A DNA stretch of 64,000 nt from Oceanisphaera sp. IT1-181 (GTDB lineage: Bacteria > Pseudomonadota > Gammaproteobacteria > Enterobacterales > Aeromonadaceae): contig NZ_CP136856.1 in assembly GCF_033807535.1 (NCBI RefSeq), forward strand, positions 3,095,001-3,159,000, written 5' to 3'. The notes under the pieces are model-generated. The model was not told the origin of the DNA, did not search any database, and was given only the letters and a program-made list of their open reading frames with translations. The position numbers and the translations under genes were made by a program. The first letter of the stretch is position 1. The number at the start of each line of letters is the position of its first letter. Shown one piece after another: positions 15,269 through 24,512 of the stretch.

Positions 15269-17676
15269 ACGCGGCTCTCTAGCCACTGGCGTAACACGGC
15301 CAAATCACCGGGTAAATCATGATTTAACTGCTGGCTCCAGCCCGCCATTTCTTGCCACCAATCCGGATGCTCCGGGCTTTGGATCAGTTGAGCCAATTGC
15401 TGAATACGCTTTAAGCCCACTGAACCCGCCGCCCCTTTAATCTTGTGGGCCTCGTCCACGATTTGGTCTTGCGCTTTCGCGGCCACAAACTCATTGAGTT
15501 TACGCAGATAATCGCTAGACATGTCGTCAAGCATATCAACGCTCGACAACAAAATACGCGCACCCACAGTGTCTACATAATCGTTAAGAAACACGCTGTC
15601 CAAAATAATGCTTTCATCATTATTAATTGCAGGCACTGCAGGCGGCGCGATTGTCGTAGGTAGGGCTATCTTGGGAGGGTCTATCGTGGGCGGCGTCGGC
15701 GTTGAGGCCAGTAAACGGTCGCGATTGCTGACTCTGGGCTTATGGGCAAAAAATCGTGACAGCACGCCTTTAATGGCCTTAGACGACAAGGGTTTGCTAA
15801 TGGCATCGTCCATGCCTTTGGCCAAATATTCTTGTTTATCGCTGATCACATTGGCGGTGAGCGCCACTAAAGGTGGCAAGCTGTGGCCTTGCTCTTGAGC
15901 TTCTTTACGCAGGCGCGCGGCGATATCAAAGCCAGTCATGTCTGGCAGCTGAATATCTAAAAACACCAAGTCAAAAGACTGCTCTGCCAAGCAGTCAAAG
16001 GCTTGTTTACCGTCTCGCGCCACCGTCACTTGATGGCCCAGCTTCTCTAACAACGCACAAGCCACGGTGACGTTTAGCTCCACATCTTCTACTAACAACA
16101 CTGACAAACAAGGCAGATGCGCCACTACCGGATCGTCCACTGGCGCCGAGGTTCTGGGCACCTTGATGGTGATGCTAAAGCAGGAGCCTTCGTTGGGTTC
16201 GCTGTCGAGTTCAATGGTGCCGCGCATGGCTTCCACCAACTGCTTGGACACCGCCAAGCCAATGCCGGTACCGGTGGCGTATTTATCACCTTCCACCTGA
16301 AAGTAGAGGGCAAATATTTCCTCCTGCAGCGCTAGCGGAATACCGATACCGGTGTCTTCAATATCGAAGCGCAGGGTAATTTCGCCCACCATTAGCTCAT
16401 CGGCCATGCAACGAATAGTCACGCCGCCCTCATCGGTAAACTTCACCGCATTGCCGACCAGATTCCACAACACTTGGCGCAGGCGCGTACCATCGGCCAT
16501 GATCCAGTCGGGAATATCACCGTCGCGGTCAAAGTGTAAATACAGGCCTTTTTGCTCGGCCTGCAAGCGGGCCAAGCTTTCTAAATCGTCGAGAAAGCCA
16601 GGGAAGTCCATGGGCTCGGGCGCCAGCTCTAAACGGCTGCGATCAATTTTATCCAAATCTATAATATCGTTAAAAATATTACCCAAGGTAACGGCGCTAA
16701 AGTGAATGGTTTTCATATGCTGGTGCTGTGCTTTGTCTAACTTGGTGGCCAGCAAAATACGGCTTAAGCCCACAATGCCATTTAAGGGCGTGCGCAACTC
16801 GTGGCTAATGGTGGAGATAAAAGTGGTTTTATCACGGCTGGCTTTTTCTAACTCTTCTTGATAGCGCTTGCGCTCGGTAATATCCCGACCAAAGCCCAAT
16901 AAACCGAGGCGCTGACCGTTGCGATCAAAAAACGGCACCTTGCGCAACTCAAAGCAAGCGCGGCGGCTATCGGGATATTGCAGCCACTGTTCATAAGTTT
17001 GACTTTCGTTGCGGGCAAACACTTCTTTATCGGTTTCGATCACTTTTTCGGCCACATCCGCCGGATAAACATCATAGGGCGTTAAACCAATGAGCTCTTT
17101 TTCTTGCTTACCGAGTAAGTTTTCCATGGCGCGGTTACAACCGGAAAACTCTTCTCGCTCGTTGCGGTAATACACCAAATCTGGCGAGGTATCGATAAAG
17201 GAGCGCAATAAAGCCATGCGCTCTTGAGACTCCATTTGTGCCTTTTCGCGTTGATAGACTTCCGCTTCTAAATCTTCGATGGCCTGATCGCGGCCGGTTT
17301 CTGCCTTGTGGGTTTCTTCTATTTGGCAATTCAGCAGTTCGATTTTTTCTTGCAGCTCATTGTTCAGCTCCAAGTCACGCTCACGCATCTGTTGCAGTCG
17401 CTGCACCAGCCTACTCAAGCGCTGGCGCGAGTCTTCCAGCTGATCCACCACCACAGATAAAAAATACACGGCCCAAGGGGTGACTAATAAGCCAAAGAAT
17501 ATCGAGCGCACTAAGTCCACCGACTCCACGTTGCCGCGTAAAAATAGCGTGACGCCCACTTGGATAAAAATAGCCAGAAAGATAATGCAGGTGGCCAGCA
17601 GCATGCTAAAACGCACTATGCCCAGTTTGGTCATCAAATCTACGTAATACTGGGCCCAAGTTTTTATGGGTTTCAT
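15265..17676 (-). CDS. arcB: aerobic respiration control sensor histidine kinase ArcB
   Basis: An 803-aa tripartite hybrid kinase that phosphorylates ArcA under low oxygen. Two membrane segments (about 23-46 and 58-78) flank a very short periplasmic loop. A coiled-coil linker (80-150) and a PAS domain (153-275) follow. Cys180 (FSGCNRAM) and Cys241 (RRACFEL) occupy the same numbers as the redox cysteines of E. coli ArcB. Then come His292 in STISHELRTPLNG, an ATPase domain (DTGIGI, GTGIGLAVS), receiver Asp574 (VFLDIQLPDM) and HPt His744 (AHKIKGAAGSVG). A Pro-rich linker of about 35 residues (657-690) makes it somewhat longer than E. coli ArcB. Confidence 0.97.
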   Translation of the reverse strand: MKPIKTWAQYYVDLMTKLGIVRFSMLLATCIIFLAIFIQVGVTLFLRGNVESVDLVRSIFFGLLVTPWAVYFLSVVVDQLEDSRQRLSRLVQRLQQMRERDLELNNELQEKIELLNCQIEETHKAETGRDQAIEDLEAEVYQREKAQMESQERMALLRSFIDTSPDLVYYRNEREEFSGCNRAMENLLGKQEKELIGLTPYDVYPADVAEKVIETDKEVFARNESQTYEQWLQYPDSRRACFELRKVPFFDRNGQRLGLLGFGRDITERKRYQEELEKASRDKTTFISTISHELRTPLNGIVGLSRILLATKLDKAQHQHMKTIHFSAVTLGNIFNDIIDLDKIDRSRLELAPEPMDFPGFLDDLESLARLQAEQKGLYLHFDRDGDIPDWIMADGTRLRQVLWNLVGNAVKFTDEGGVTIRCMADELMVGEITLRFDIEDTGIGIPLALQEEIFALYFQVEGDKYATGTGIGLAVSKQLVEAMRGTIELDSEPNEGSCFSITIKVPRTSAPVDDPVVAHLPCLSVLLVEDVELNVTVACALLEKLGHQVTVARDGKQAFDCLAEQSFDLVFLDIQLPDMTGFDIAARLRKEAQEQGHSLPPLVALTANVISDKQEYLAKGMDDAISKPLSSKAIKGVLSRFFAHKPRVSNRDRLLASTPTPPTIDPPKIALPTTIAPPAVPAINNDESIILDSVFLNDYVDTVGARILLSSVDMLDDMSSDYLRKLNEFVAAKAQDQIVDEAHKIKGAAGSVGLKRIQQLAQLIQSPEHPDWWQEMAGWSQQLNHDLPGDLAVLRQWLESRV

Positions 17677-17984
17677 TTATGTTTCCGTCAGCATTGATAT
17701 AAAAGTAGGATACCGACTTAACCCTACACTGTCATGCCGTTGATCCCCCTCAAGGCGCTAAATAATCTCGGTATAGTGACCTCCCGCAATGGAGCCAATC
17801 GTTTTGAATATAAGGCCTGCTATTGGCCGTTTAATAAGCGATAACGCATCAAATTGGTATTTTTCGACTATAAAAACCGCTATATTTTGTAAGCTAGCTG
17901 CTAAAAAGCCATGCTGCTTCATCCGCATAGTGATTAAGTGTAATGGTGCACTCGTCATAGTGGCCGCTGCAATGGAGGAATGGA
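17677..17984. other. arcB-gltB divergent intergenic region
   Basis: This 308-bp region has no credible gene. It must hold promoters for both arcB (minus) and gltB (plus). On the minus strand ATGACA and TATCCT (17707-17712) are 17 bp apart and could be the arcB promoter. For gltB only the ribosome-binding site GGAGG (17974-17978) is clear. An FNR-like palindrome lies at 17740-17753. Confidence 0.5.
17740..17753. promoter_or_regulatory. FNR/Anr-like binding site upstream of arcB
   Basis: TTGATCCCCCTCAA matches the FNR consensus TTGAT-N4-ATCAA at 9 of 10 positions. It is centred about 70 bp upstream of the arcB start codon and roughly 46 bp upstream of the start site implied by the ATGACA/TATCCT promoter guess. 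A single site of this quality can occur by chance. Confidence 0.4.
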
Positions 17985-20900
17985 ATGTCTCTTTATGACC
18001 CCACGCTTGAAAAGGATAACTGTGGTTTTGGCCTGATCGCTCATATAGAGGGTGAGGCCAGCCATAAGCTGGTTCGGCTTGCCATTTCGGCGCTCGATCG
18101 CATGCAGCATAGAGGCGGTATTGCCGCCGATGGTAAAACCGGCGACGGTTGCGGCCTGTTAATGCAAAAGCCCGATAGTTTCTTTCGCGCCGTCGCCAAA
18201 GACAAAAACTGGCAGCTGGGTCGTAAATATGCAGTGGGCATGATGTTTCTTAATCCAGACCCAGTGCTGGCCGAGCAATGCCGGCGCATCGTTAATGAAG
18301 AGCTAGAAAAAGAAACCTTAAGCCTAGTGGGCTGGCGAGCAGTGCCGATTAACACTCAGGTGCTGGGCGAGATCGCCATGGCATCCTTACCCCGTATCGA
18401 GCAGGTATTTATTAACGCGCCCACCGGCTGGGTAGAAAAAGACATTGAACGTCGCCTGTATATCATGCGTCGGCGTATTGAAAAGCGCATTAGTGACGAG
18501 TACTTCTATGTGGTCAGCCTGTCTAATCTGGTGATGACCTACAAGGGCCTGTGCATGCCCGCCGACTTGCCCCGCTTCTATTTAGACCTTGCAGATATTC
18601 GCCTGCAGTCGGCAATTTGTGTGTTTCACCAGCGCTTCTCCACTAATACCCAGCCGCGCTGGCCGCTGGCCCAGCCGTTCCGCTTTCTTGCTCATAACGG
18701 CGAAATCAATACCATAGGCGGCAACCGCCGCTGGGCTCAGGCGCGTGCCTACAAATTTGGCTCGCCATTACTGCCAGACCTCAAAGAAGCGGCACCTTTC
18801 GTTAATACCGACGGATCCGACTCCTCCAGCCTGGACAATATGTTAGAGCTGTTCTTGGCCGGTGGCATGGACTTGTTCCGTGCCATGCGCATGCTGATCC
18901 CACCCGCTTGGCAAAAAAATACCGCCATGGATCAAGACTTGCGCGCCTTCTACGATTTTAACTCCATGCATATGGAGCCTTGGGACGGCCCCGCCGGCAT
19001 AGTGATGTCTGACGGTCGCTTCGCCGCCTGCGCTCTGGATCGCAACGGCCTGCGCCCGGCGCGTTTTGTGCGCACTAAAGACGGTTTTATTACTCTGGCC
19101 TCGGAAATTGGCATCTGGGACTACACCCCAGACGAGGTAATCGAAAAAGGCCGCGTGGGCCCGGGCGAGCTATTCGTGGTCGATACCGCTCAAGGCAAGA
19201 TCTGGACCAGCTTCGAGATTGATGACGACCTTAAGTGTCGCCACCCTTATCAAGAGTGGATGGCCAAGCACAAACATTGCCTCACCCGCTTCGAGGATTT
19301 ACCCGACAATCTGGCCGGCCAGAGCCAACTGAACGTCGATACCCTGCGCACTTATCAAAAGCTGTTCGGCTACTCGATGGAAGAGCTAGAGCAGGTGATC
19401 CGAGTGATGGGTGAAAATGGTCAAGAAGCGGTCGGCTCCATGGGTGATGACACCCCCATGGCGGTGTTGTCTAGCAAGCCACGCTCTCTTTATGACTACT
19501 TTCGTCAAATGTTTGCTCAGGTGACTAACCCGCCCATCGACTCGTTGCGGGAAAATCACGTGATGTCGCTGACTACCTTGATCGGTCGCGAGCAAAACGT
19601 CTTTAACGAAACTCATGGTCACGCTCATAGAGTGCAGTTTGAATCACCCATTTTGCTGTATTCCGATTTTCATCAGCTAATGAGTTTGGATCAAACCCAC
19701 CATAAGCACACAGTGCTGGATCTGAATTTTGATCCCGCAGAAGGCCTGCAAGCCGCCATTACCCGCCTGTGTAACAACGCTAAGGCCGCCGCTGAAACCG
19801 GTAGCGTATTGCTGGTGCTGAGCGACCGTAATATCACTAAAGACACCTTGCCGATACCTGCTGCCATGGCCGCCGGTGCCGTGCAGCGCACGCTGGTCGA
19901 ACACAACCTGCGTTGTGACTCCAACATCATAGTAGAAACCGCCAGTACCCGAGATCCCCATCAGTTTGCGGTGTTGCTTGGGTTTGGTGTCACCGCCATC
20001 TATCCCTATTTAGCTTATGAAACGCTGGCGCGCATGGTGGAAGACGGCGTGCTCAAGATGCCGCTGCGCGAGGCGCTGCTTAATTTTCGCAACGCCATTA
20101 ATAAGGGCCTGTACAAAGTCATGTCCAAGATGGGCATCAGCACTATCGCCTCTTACCGTTACTCCCAACTGTTCGAAGCCATTGGCCTGCATCAGGAAGT
20201 GATTGAGCTGTGCTTTAAAGGGGTGACCAGCCGCGTGCAAGGCGCATCTTTCGAGGACTTTCAACAGGATTTATTCAACCTGAGCCGAGTGGCCTGGATT
20301 GCTCGCAAACCCCTTAATCAGGGTGGGCTGCTCAAGTATGTACACGATGGCGAGTACCACAGCTATAACCCAGATGTAGTCACCACCCTGCACACCGCGG
20401 TGCGATCCGGCAGCTATGCTGACTATCAGGTATACGCCAAGCTGGTGAATGAGCGCCCAGTGGCCACGCTGCGCGACTTGCTCGCGCTTAAAGTAAATGG
20501 CTCAGGCATACCGCTGGAGCAAGTAGAGCCAGCCAGTGAGCTGTTCCCCCGTTTTGACAGTGCGGCTATGTCCATCGGCGCCTTGGGCCCAGAGGCTCAT
20601 GAGTCATTGGCCATCGCCATGAACCGTCTTGGCGGCAAGAGTAACTCCGGTGAAGGCGGTGAAGACGCACGACGCTTTAATACCTTGAAGAACTCCAAGA
20701 TAAAACAGGTGGCTTCCGGTCGTTTTGGGGTCACGCCTCACTACTTGATGAACGCCGAAGTGATTCAGATCAAAATAGCTCAGGGTGCCAAGCCCGGCGA
20801 AGGCGGCCAGCTGCCCGGCCACAAGGTAACCGCCGAAATTGCCAAGCTGCGCTACGCGGTGCCCGGCGTGACGCTGATTTCACCGCCGCCACACCACGAT

Positions 20901-22442
20901 ATTTATTCCATCGAGGATTTGGCCCAGCTGATCTTCGATATCAAGCAGATTAATCCCCGTTGTTTGGTCTCGGTCAAGCTGGTCTCCGAACCCGGTGTCG
21001 GCACCATCGCCACCGGTGTGGCCAAGGCCTATGCGGATTTGATCACCATCTCTGGTTACGATGGCGGCACTGGCGCCAGTCCGCTGTCTTCGGTTAAGTA
21101 TGCCGGCTCCCCTTGGGAGCTGGGGCTGGCCGAAACCCAGCAGGCGCTGGTGGCCAACGGCCTGCGCCACAAGATACGACTGCAGGTAGACGGCGGCCTG
21201 AAAACCGGTCTGGATATCGTTAAGGCGGCAATTTTGGGTGCCGAGAGCTTCGGCTTTGGTACCGGCCCCATGGTCGCCCTGGGTTGCAAATATCTGCGTA
21301 TTTGTCATCTGAATAACTGCGCCACCGGCGTGGCCACTCAGGATGAAAAGCTGCGCCGCGACCACTTCCTTGGTCTGCCCGAAATGGTAGAGAACTACTT
21401 CAAGTTCATTGCCGAAGAAACCCGCGAGTTAATGGCACAACTGGGCGTGTCTCAGTTGACGGATTTGATTGGCCGCACCGATCTACTGGAAATACTGCCG
21501 GGCCTAACCGCCAAACAGCAGAAACTGGACTTGTCTGACATCATTGCCAAACCCCAACCCAAGTCTGGCTTGGGTGTGTTCTGTCAGGAAGCTAACCCCA
21601 ATGTCGACAAGGGCGAGCTTAACCTGAAGATCACTCAAGACACCCTGAGTGCGGTGGAAACCAGCAGCGGTGGCGACTTCTATTACTCCATTCGTAATAC
21701 CGACCGCTCGGTGGGCGCACGCCTATCTGGCGAAATCGCCCAGCGTCACGGTAACCAAGGCATGGCGGCGGATCCGATTCGTATCCATCTGGATGGTACC
21801 GCCGGCCAGAGTTTTGGGGTCTGGAACGCCGGTGGTCTAGATATGATCCTCACCGGTGATGCCAACGATTACGTCGGCAAGGGCATGACCGGCGGCAAAC
21901 TGGTGATCAAGTCTCATGTGGGCGTGGCATTCGCCTCCCATGAGGCCACTTTGGTGGGTAACACTTGCCTCTATGGCGCCACCGGTGGCCATCTGTACGT
22001 GGCGGGCCGTGCCGGTGAACGATTCGCGGTGCGTAACTCCGGCACCATAGCCGTGGTAGAAGGCGTGGGCGACAACGGTTGCGAATACATGACCAGCGGC
22101 ATAGTGACAGTGCTAGGCTCCACCGGCGTTAACTTTGCTGCCGGCATGACCGGCGGTTTTGCCTATGTGCTGGATGAAGCGAACGACTTCGAGCTGAAAA
22201 CCAACTTTGAGCTGGTGGAATTGCTGGAGCTGGATGACTTGATGATCCATCAGGAACACCTGCGCGGCATCATTACTCAGCATCTGCAAGAAACCGGCAG
22301 TCAAAGAGCACAGCAAATTCTGGCTAATTTCGGCCAGTACTTGCCCAAGTTCAAGTTGGTGAAACCCAAATCCAGTGATGTGACTTCTTTGTTGGGTCAT
22401 CAAAGCCGTTCCAGCGCAGAGCTGCGGGTCCATGCACAGTAA
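17985..22442 (+). CDS. gltB: glutamate synthase (NADPH) large subunit
   Basis: A 1485-aa protein, the expected size for GltB. It transfers the glutamine amide to 2-oxoglutarate. The N-terminal glutamine amidotransferase domain begins at Cys13 (EKDNCGFGLIAH), which should become the N-terminal nucleophile after removal of 12 residues. A central domain, the FMN-binding synthase domain (GGKSNSGEGGEDARR, AGYDGGTGASP-like SGYDGGTGASPLSSVKYAG) and the 3Fe-4S cysteines (CKYLRICHLNNC) follow, then the C-terminal GXGXG beta-helix (GGMTGGFAYVLDE-type repeats). Start supported by GGAGGAATGGA. gltD follows after 12 bp. Confidence 0.98.
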   Translation: MSLYDPTLEKDNCGFGLIAHIEGEASHKLVRLAISALDRMQHRGGIAADGKTGDGCGLLMQKPDSFFRAVAKDKNWQLGRKYAVGMMFLNPDPVLAEQCRRIVNEELEKETLSLVGWRAVPINTQVLGEIAMASLPRIEQVFINAPTGWVEKDIERRLYIMRRRIEKRISDEYFYVVSLSNLVMTYKGLCMPADLPRFYLDLADIRLQSAICVFHQRFSTNTQPRWPLAQPFRFLAHNGEINTIGGNRRWAQARAYKFGSPLLPDLKEAAPFVNTDGSDSSSLDNMLELFLAGGMDLFRAMRMLIPPAWQKNTAMDQDLRAFYDFNSMHMEPWDGPAGIVMSDGRFAACALDRNGLRPARFVRTKDGFITLASEIGIWDYTPDEVIEKGRVGPGELFVVDTAQGKIWTSFEIDDDLKCRHPYQEWMAKHKHCLTRFEDLPDNLAGQSQLNVDTLRTYQKLFGYSMEELEQVIRVMGENGQEAVGSMGDDTPMAVLSSKPRSLYDYFRQMFAQVTNPPIDSLRENHVMSLTTLIGREQNVFNETHGHAHRVQFESPILLYSDFHQLMSLDQTHHKHTVLDLNFDPAEGLQAAITRLCNNAKAAAETGSVLLVLSDRNITKDTLPIPAAMAAGAVQRTLVEHNLRCDSNIIVETASTRDPHQFAVLLGFGVTAIYPYLAYETLARMVEDGVLKMPLREALLNFRNAINKGLYKVMSKMGISTIASYRYSQLFEAIGLHQEVIELCFKGVTSRVQGASFEDFQQDLFNLSRVAWIARKPLNQGGLLKYVHDGEYHSYNPDVVTTLHTAVRSGSYADYQVYAKLVNERPVATLRDLLALKVNGSGIPLEQVEPASELFPRFDSAAMSIGALGPEAHESLAIAMNRLGGKSNSGEGGEDARRFNTLKNSKIKQVASGRFGVTPHYLMNAEVIQIKIAQGAKPGEGGQLPGHKVTAEIAKLRYAVPGVTLISPPPHHDIYSIEDLAQLIFDIKQINPRCLVSVKLVSEPGVGTIATGVAKAYADLITISGYDGGTGASPLSSVKYAGSPWELGLAETQQALVANGLRHKIRLQVDGGLKTGLDIVKAAILGAESFGFGTGPMVALGCKYLRICHLNNCATGVATQDEKLRRDHFLGLPEMVENYFKFIAEETRELMAQLGVSQLTDLIGRTDLLEILPGLTAKQQKLDLSDIIAKPQPKSGLGVFCQEANPNVDKGELNLKITQDTLSAVETSSGGDFYYSIRNTDRSVGARLSGEIAQRHGNQGMAADPIRIHLDGTAGQSFGVWNAGGLDMILTGDANDYVGKGMTGGKLVIKSHVGVAFASHEATLVGNTCLYGATGGHLYVAGRAGERFAVRNSGTIAVVEGVGDNGCEYMTSGIVTVLGSTGVNFAAGMTGGFAYVLDEANDFELKTNFELVELLELDDLMIHQEHLRGIITQHLQETGSQRAQQILANFGQYLPKFKLVKPKSSDVTSLLGHQSRSSAELRVHAQ

Positions 22443-22454
22443 AGGAAGAGTGTG

Positions 22455-23870
22455 ATGAGTCAGAACGTATTTCAGTTTATCGATGTGCAACGGGTTGATC
22501 CGGCCAAGAAGCCGATCAGCACCCGTAAAATCGAGTTTGTGGAAATCTACGAACCCTTTTCCGAGAATCAGGTCGAGATGCAGGCGGACCGCTGCCTAGA
22601 CTGCGGTAACCCTTATTGCGAGTGGAAGTGTCCGGTACACAATTATATTCCCAACTGGCTAAAGCTGGCCAACGAGGGTCGCATCTTTGAGGCGGCAGAC
22701 TTGTGTCACCAAACCAACAGTTTGCCCGAGGTGTGCGGCCGAGTGTGCCCGCAAGACCGATTATGTGAAGGCGCTTGTACACTTAACGACGAATTTGGTG
22801 CCGTGACTATCGGTAATATCGAAAAATACATTACCGACAAGGCCTTCGAGCTGGGCTGGCGCCCTGATATGTCGAAGGTAATAAAAACCGATCGCAAGGT
22901 GGCAGTGATAGGTGCGGGGCCAGCAGGCTTGGCCTGTGCCGACGTGTTAGTGCGTAATGGCGTCACCCCGGTGGTATTTGACCGTTATCCGGAAATCGGC
23001 GGCTTGCTGACCTTCGGCATCCCCTCTTTCAAACTGGAAAAGACGGTGATGAGCAATCGCCGCGAAATCTTTACCGATATGGGCTTTGAATTTCGCCTCA
23101 ATACCGAAGTGGGCAAAGACATCAGTTTTCAGTCTCTGCTCGACGATTACGATGCGGTATTTCTGGCGGTGGGCACCTACAAGTATCTGCGCGGCGGTTT
23201 GACCAACGAAGATGCCGAGGGTGTTTATGATGCGCTGCCGTTTTTGATCTCCAACGCCAATCGAGTGCTGGGTTTCGAAAAACAAACCTCTGATTACATC
23301 GACATGGCCGGCAAGAAGGTAGTGGTACTGGGCGGTGGTGATACCGCCATGGACTGTGTACGTACCTCTATTCGCCAAGGTGCCATTGATGTGGCTTGTG
23401 CCTATCGTCGCGACGAAGCCAATATGCCGGGCTCGCGCCGCGAGGTACAAAACGCCCGGGAAGAAGGGGTGAACTTCATGTTCAACCTGCAACCCACTGG
23501 CGTGCAGGTTGATGCCAACGGCAAGGTTAGCGGCGTAGAGGTGGTATCTACCCAGCTGGGCGAGCCCGATGCTAATGGTCGTCGTCGCCCAGAAGCCATC
23601 GCGGGTTCCGAGCAGGTGCTGCCCGCCGATGTGGTGATCATGGCGTTCGGTTTTCAGCCCCACGATCAACCTTGGTTGCAGGAGTTTGACATCAAGACTG
23701 ATCAAGCGGGCCGCATTGTCGCCCCCGAGCAGGCCGAGTTTGCCTTTCAGACCAGCAATGCCAAGATCTTCGCCGGCGGCGACGCTGTACGGGGTTCGGA
23801 TCTGGTGGTGACCGCCATCGCCGAAGGCCGTAAAGCCGCCGAAGGCATCATGGACTATCTGGAGGTATAA
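22455..23870 (+). CDS. gltD: glutamate synthase small subunit
   Basis: A 471-aa FAD/NADPH-binding iron-sulfur flavoprotein that feeds electrons to GltB. N-terminal 4Fe-4S cysteines appear in CLDCGNPYCEWKCPVHN and CGRVCPQDRLCEGAC; the FAD Rossmann motif is VIGAGPAGLACAD and the NADPH motif is VLGGGDTAMDC. I prefer the ATG at 22455 over the adjacent GTG at 22452 because the ribosome-binding site GGAAGAG would be too close to the latter. It is followed by a strong terminator. Confidence 0.98.
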   Translation: MSQNVFQFIDVQRVDPAKKPISTRKIEFVEIYEPFSENQVEMQADRCLDCGNPYCEWKCPVHNYIPNWLKLANEGRIFEAADLCHQTNSLPEVCGRVCPQDRLCEGACTLNDEFGAVTIGNIEKYITDKAFELGWRPDMSKVIKTDRKVAVIGAGPAGLACADVLVRNGVTPVVFDRYPEIGGLLTFGIPSFKLEKTVMSNRREIFTDMGFEFRLNTEVGKDISFQSLLDDYDAVFLAVGTYKYLRGGLTNEDAEGVYDALPFLISNANRVLGFEKQTSDYIDMAGKKVVVLGGGDTAMDCVRTSIRQGAIDVACAYRRDEANMPGSRREVQNAREEGVNFMFNLQPTGVQVDANGKVSGVEVVSTQLGEPDANGRRRPEAIAGSEQVLPADVVIMAFGFQPHDQPWLQEFDIKTDQAGRIVAPEQAEFAFQTSNAKIFAGGDAVRGSDLVVTAIAEGRKAAEGIMDYLEV

Positions 23871-23890
23871 GCTCACTTCCCTACAATGAT

Positions 23891-23916
23891 AGGCCGCTCA
23901 TCGAGCGGCCTTTTTT
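23891..23916 (+). terminator. rho-independent terminator after gltBD
   Basis: A perfect stem GGCCGCTC / GAGCGGCC with an ATC loop is followed by six T residues, 20 bp after the gltD stop. Confidence 0.93.
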
Positions 23917-23933
23917 ATAGCAAGTTTACGATT

Positions 23934-24399
23934 AAAGACTTATTGGCCACGGAATACACGGAAAAATTAAGCCGGGGATAAGAACGAAAAGTACCAAGAG
24001 ATTTTATTGGTACCTGATTACCCACAAAGTTCAGCCATGTTTCAGTGAATTCAGCACCAATAAATTCAATAGGTTACAGAGATGTGCCCGCCTATTCGGT
24101 AAAAACATGAGGCTCAGTTTGGTATTTTGACCTTGTAGGGGCCCGTCTCTTCGGCGAAGAGGACTTCGGCCCGGTTTGGTGTTTTGGTTTAAATTTAAAC
24201 CTCAGTAACAGCCAGCAGAGCTGGCCTGCCGAAGTCCTCTTTATTAAAGAGACGGGGCAGCTACAAAGAACAAACCAAAACAGCGCACATCATGGCTGAG
24301 GGTCATACGTAATAAGGTAAAAATATAAATTTCCCTTTATTCTTGCTCTATGTCCGTGTTTTCCCGTGTATTCCGTGGCAGAAATATTCTTTAAGTCTT
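23934..24399. repeat. composite intergenic repeat (copy B) with inverted-repeat ends
   Basis: The 642-bp gap between gltD and mtnN holds no gene but a nested palindromic element. Outer ends: AAGACTT near 23935 and AAGTCTT at 24392-24398, with perfect 15-bp inverted copies of CCACGGAATACACGG at 23947-23961 and 24364-24378. Inner arms: 24141-24170 and 24228-24258 (GCCCGTCTCTT..GACTTCGGC and complement). Core: a perfect 16-bp palindrome GGTTTAAATTTAAACC and a GCCAGC/GCTGGC hairpin. Bases 24016-24320 are shared with the repeat interrupted by the IS110 element. Confidence 0.75.
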
Positions 24400-24512
24400 G
24401 GTCTCTCCTGTAACTGACGGTGATTATCTAGCGGCCTTTTTATGTCGCAGTTACGCCGCACGGCTTAGATAGTGATAAACTCCCCCATTATTTTCGTTGC
24501 GAGAGAACCCTT

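Noticed and set aside
17758..17958. 66-aa ORF on the minus strand between arcB and gltB
   Set aside because: No similarity, no ribosome-binding site, and it lies in a region needed for two divergent promoters.
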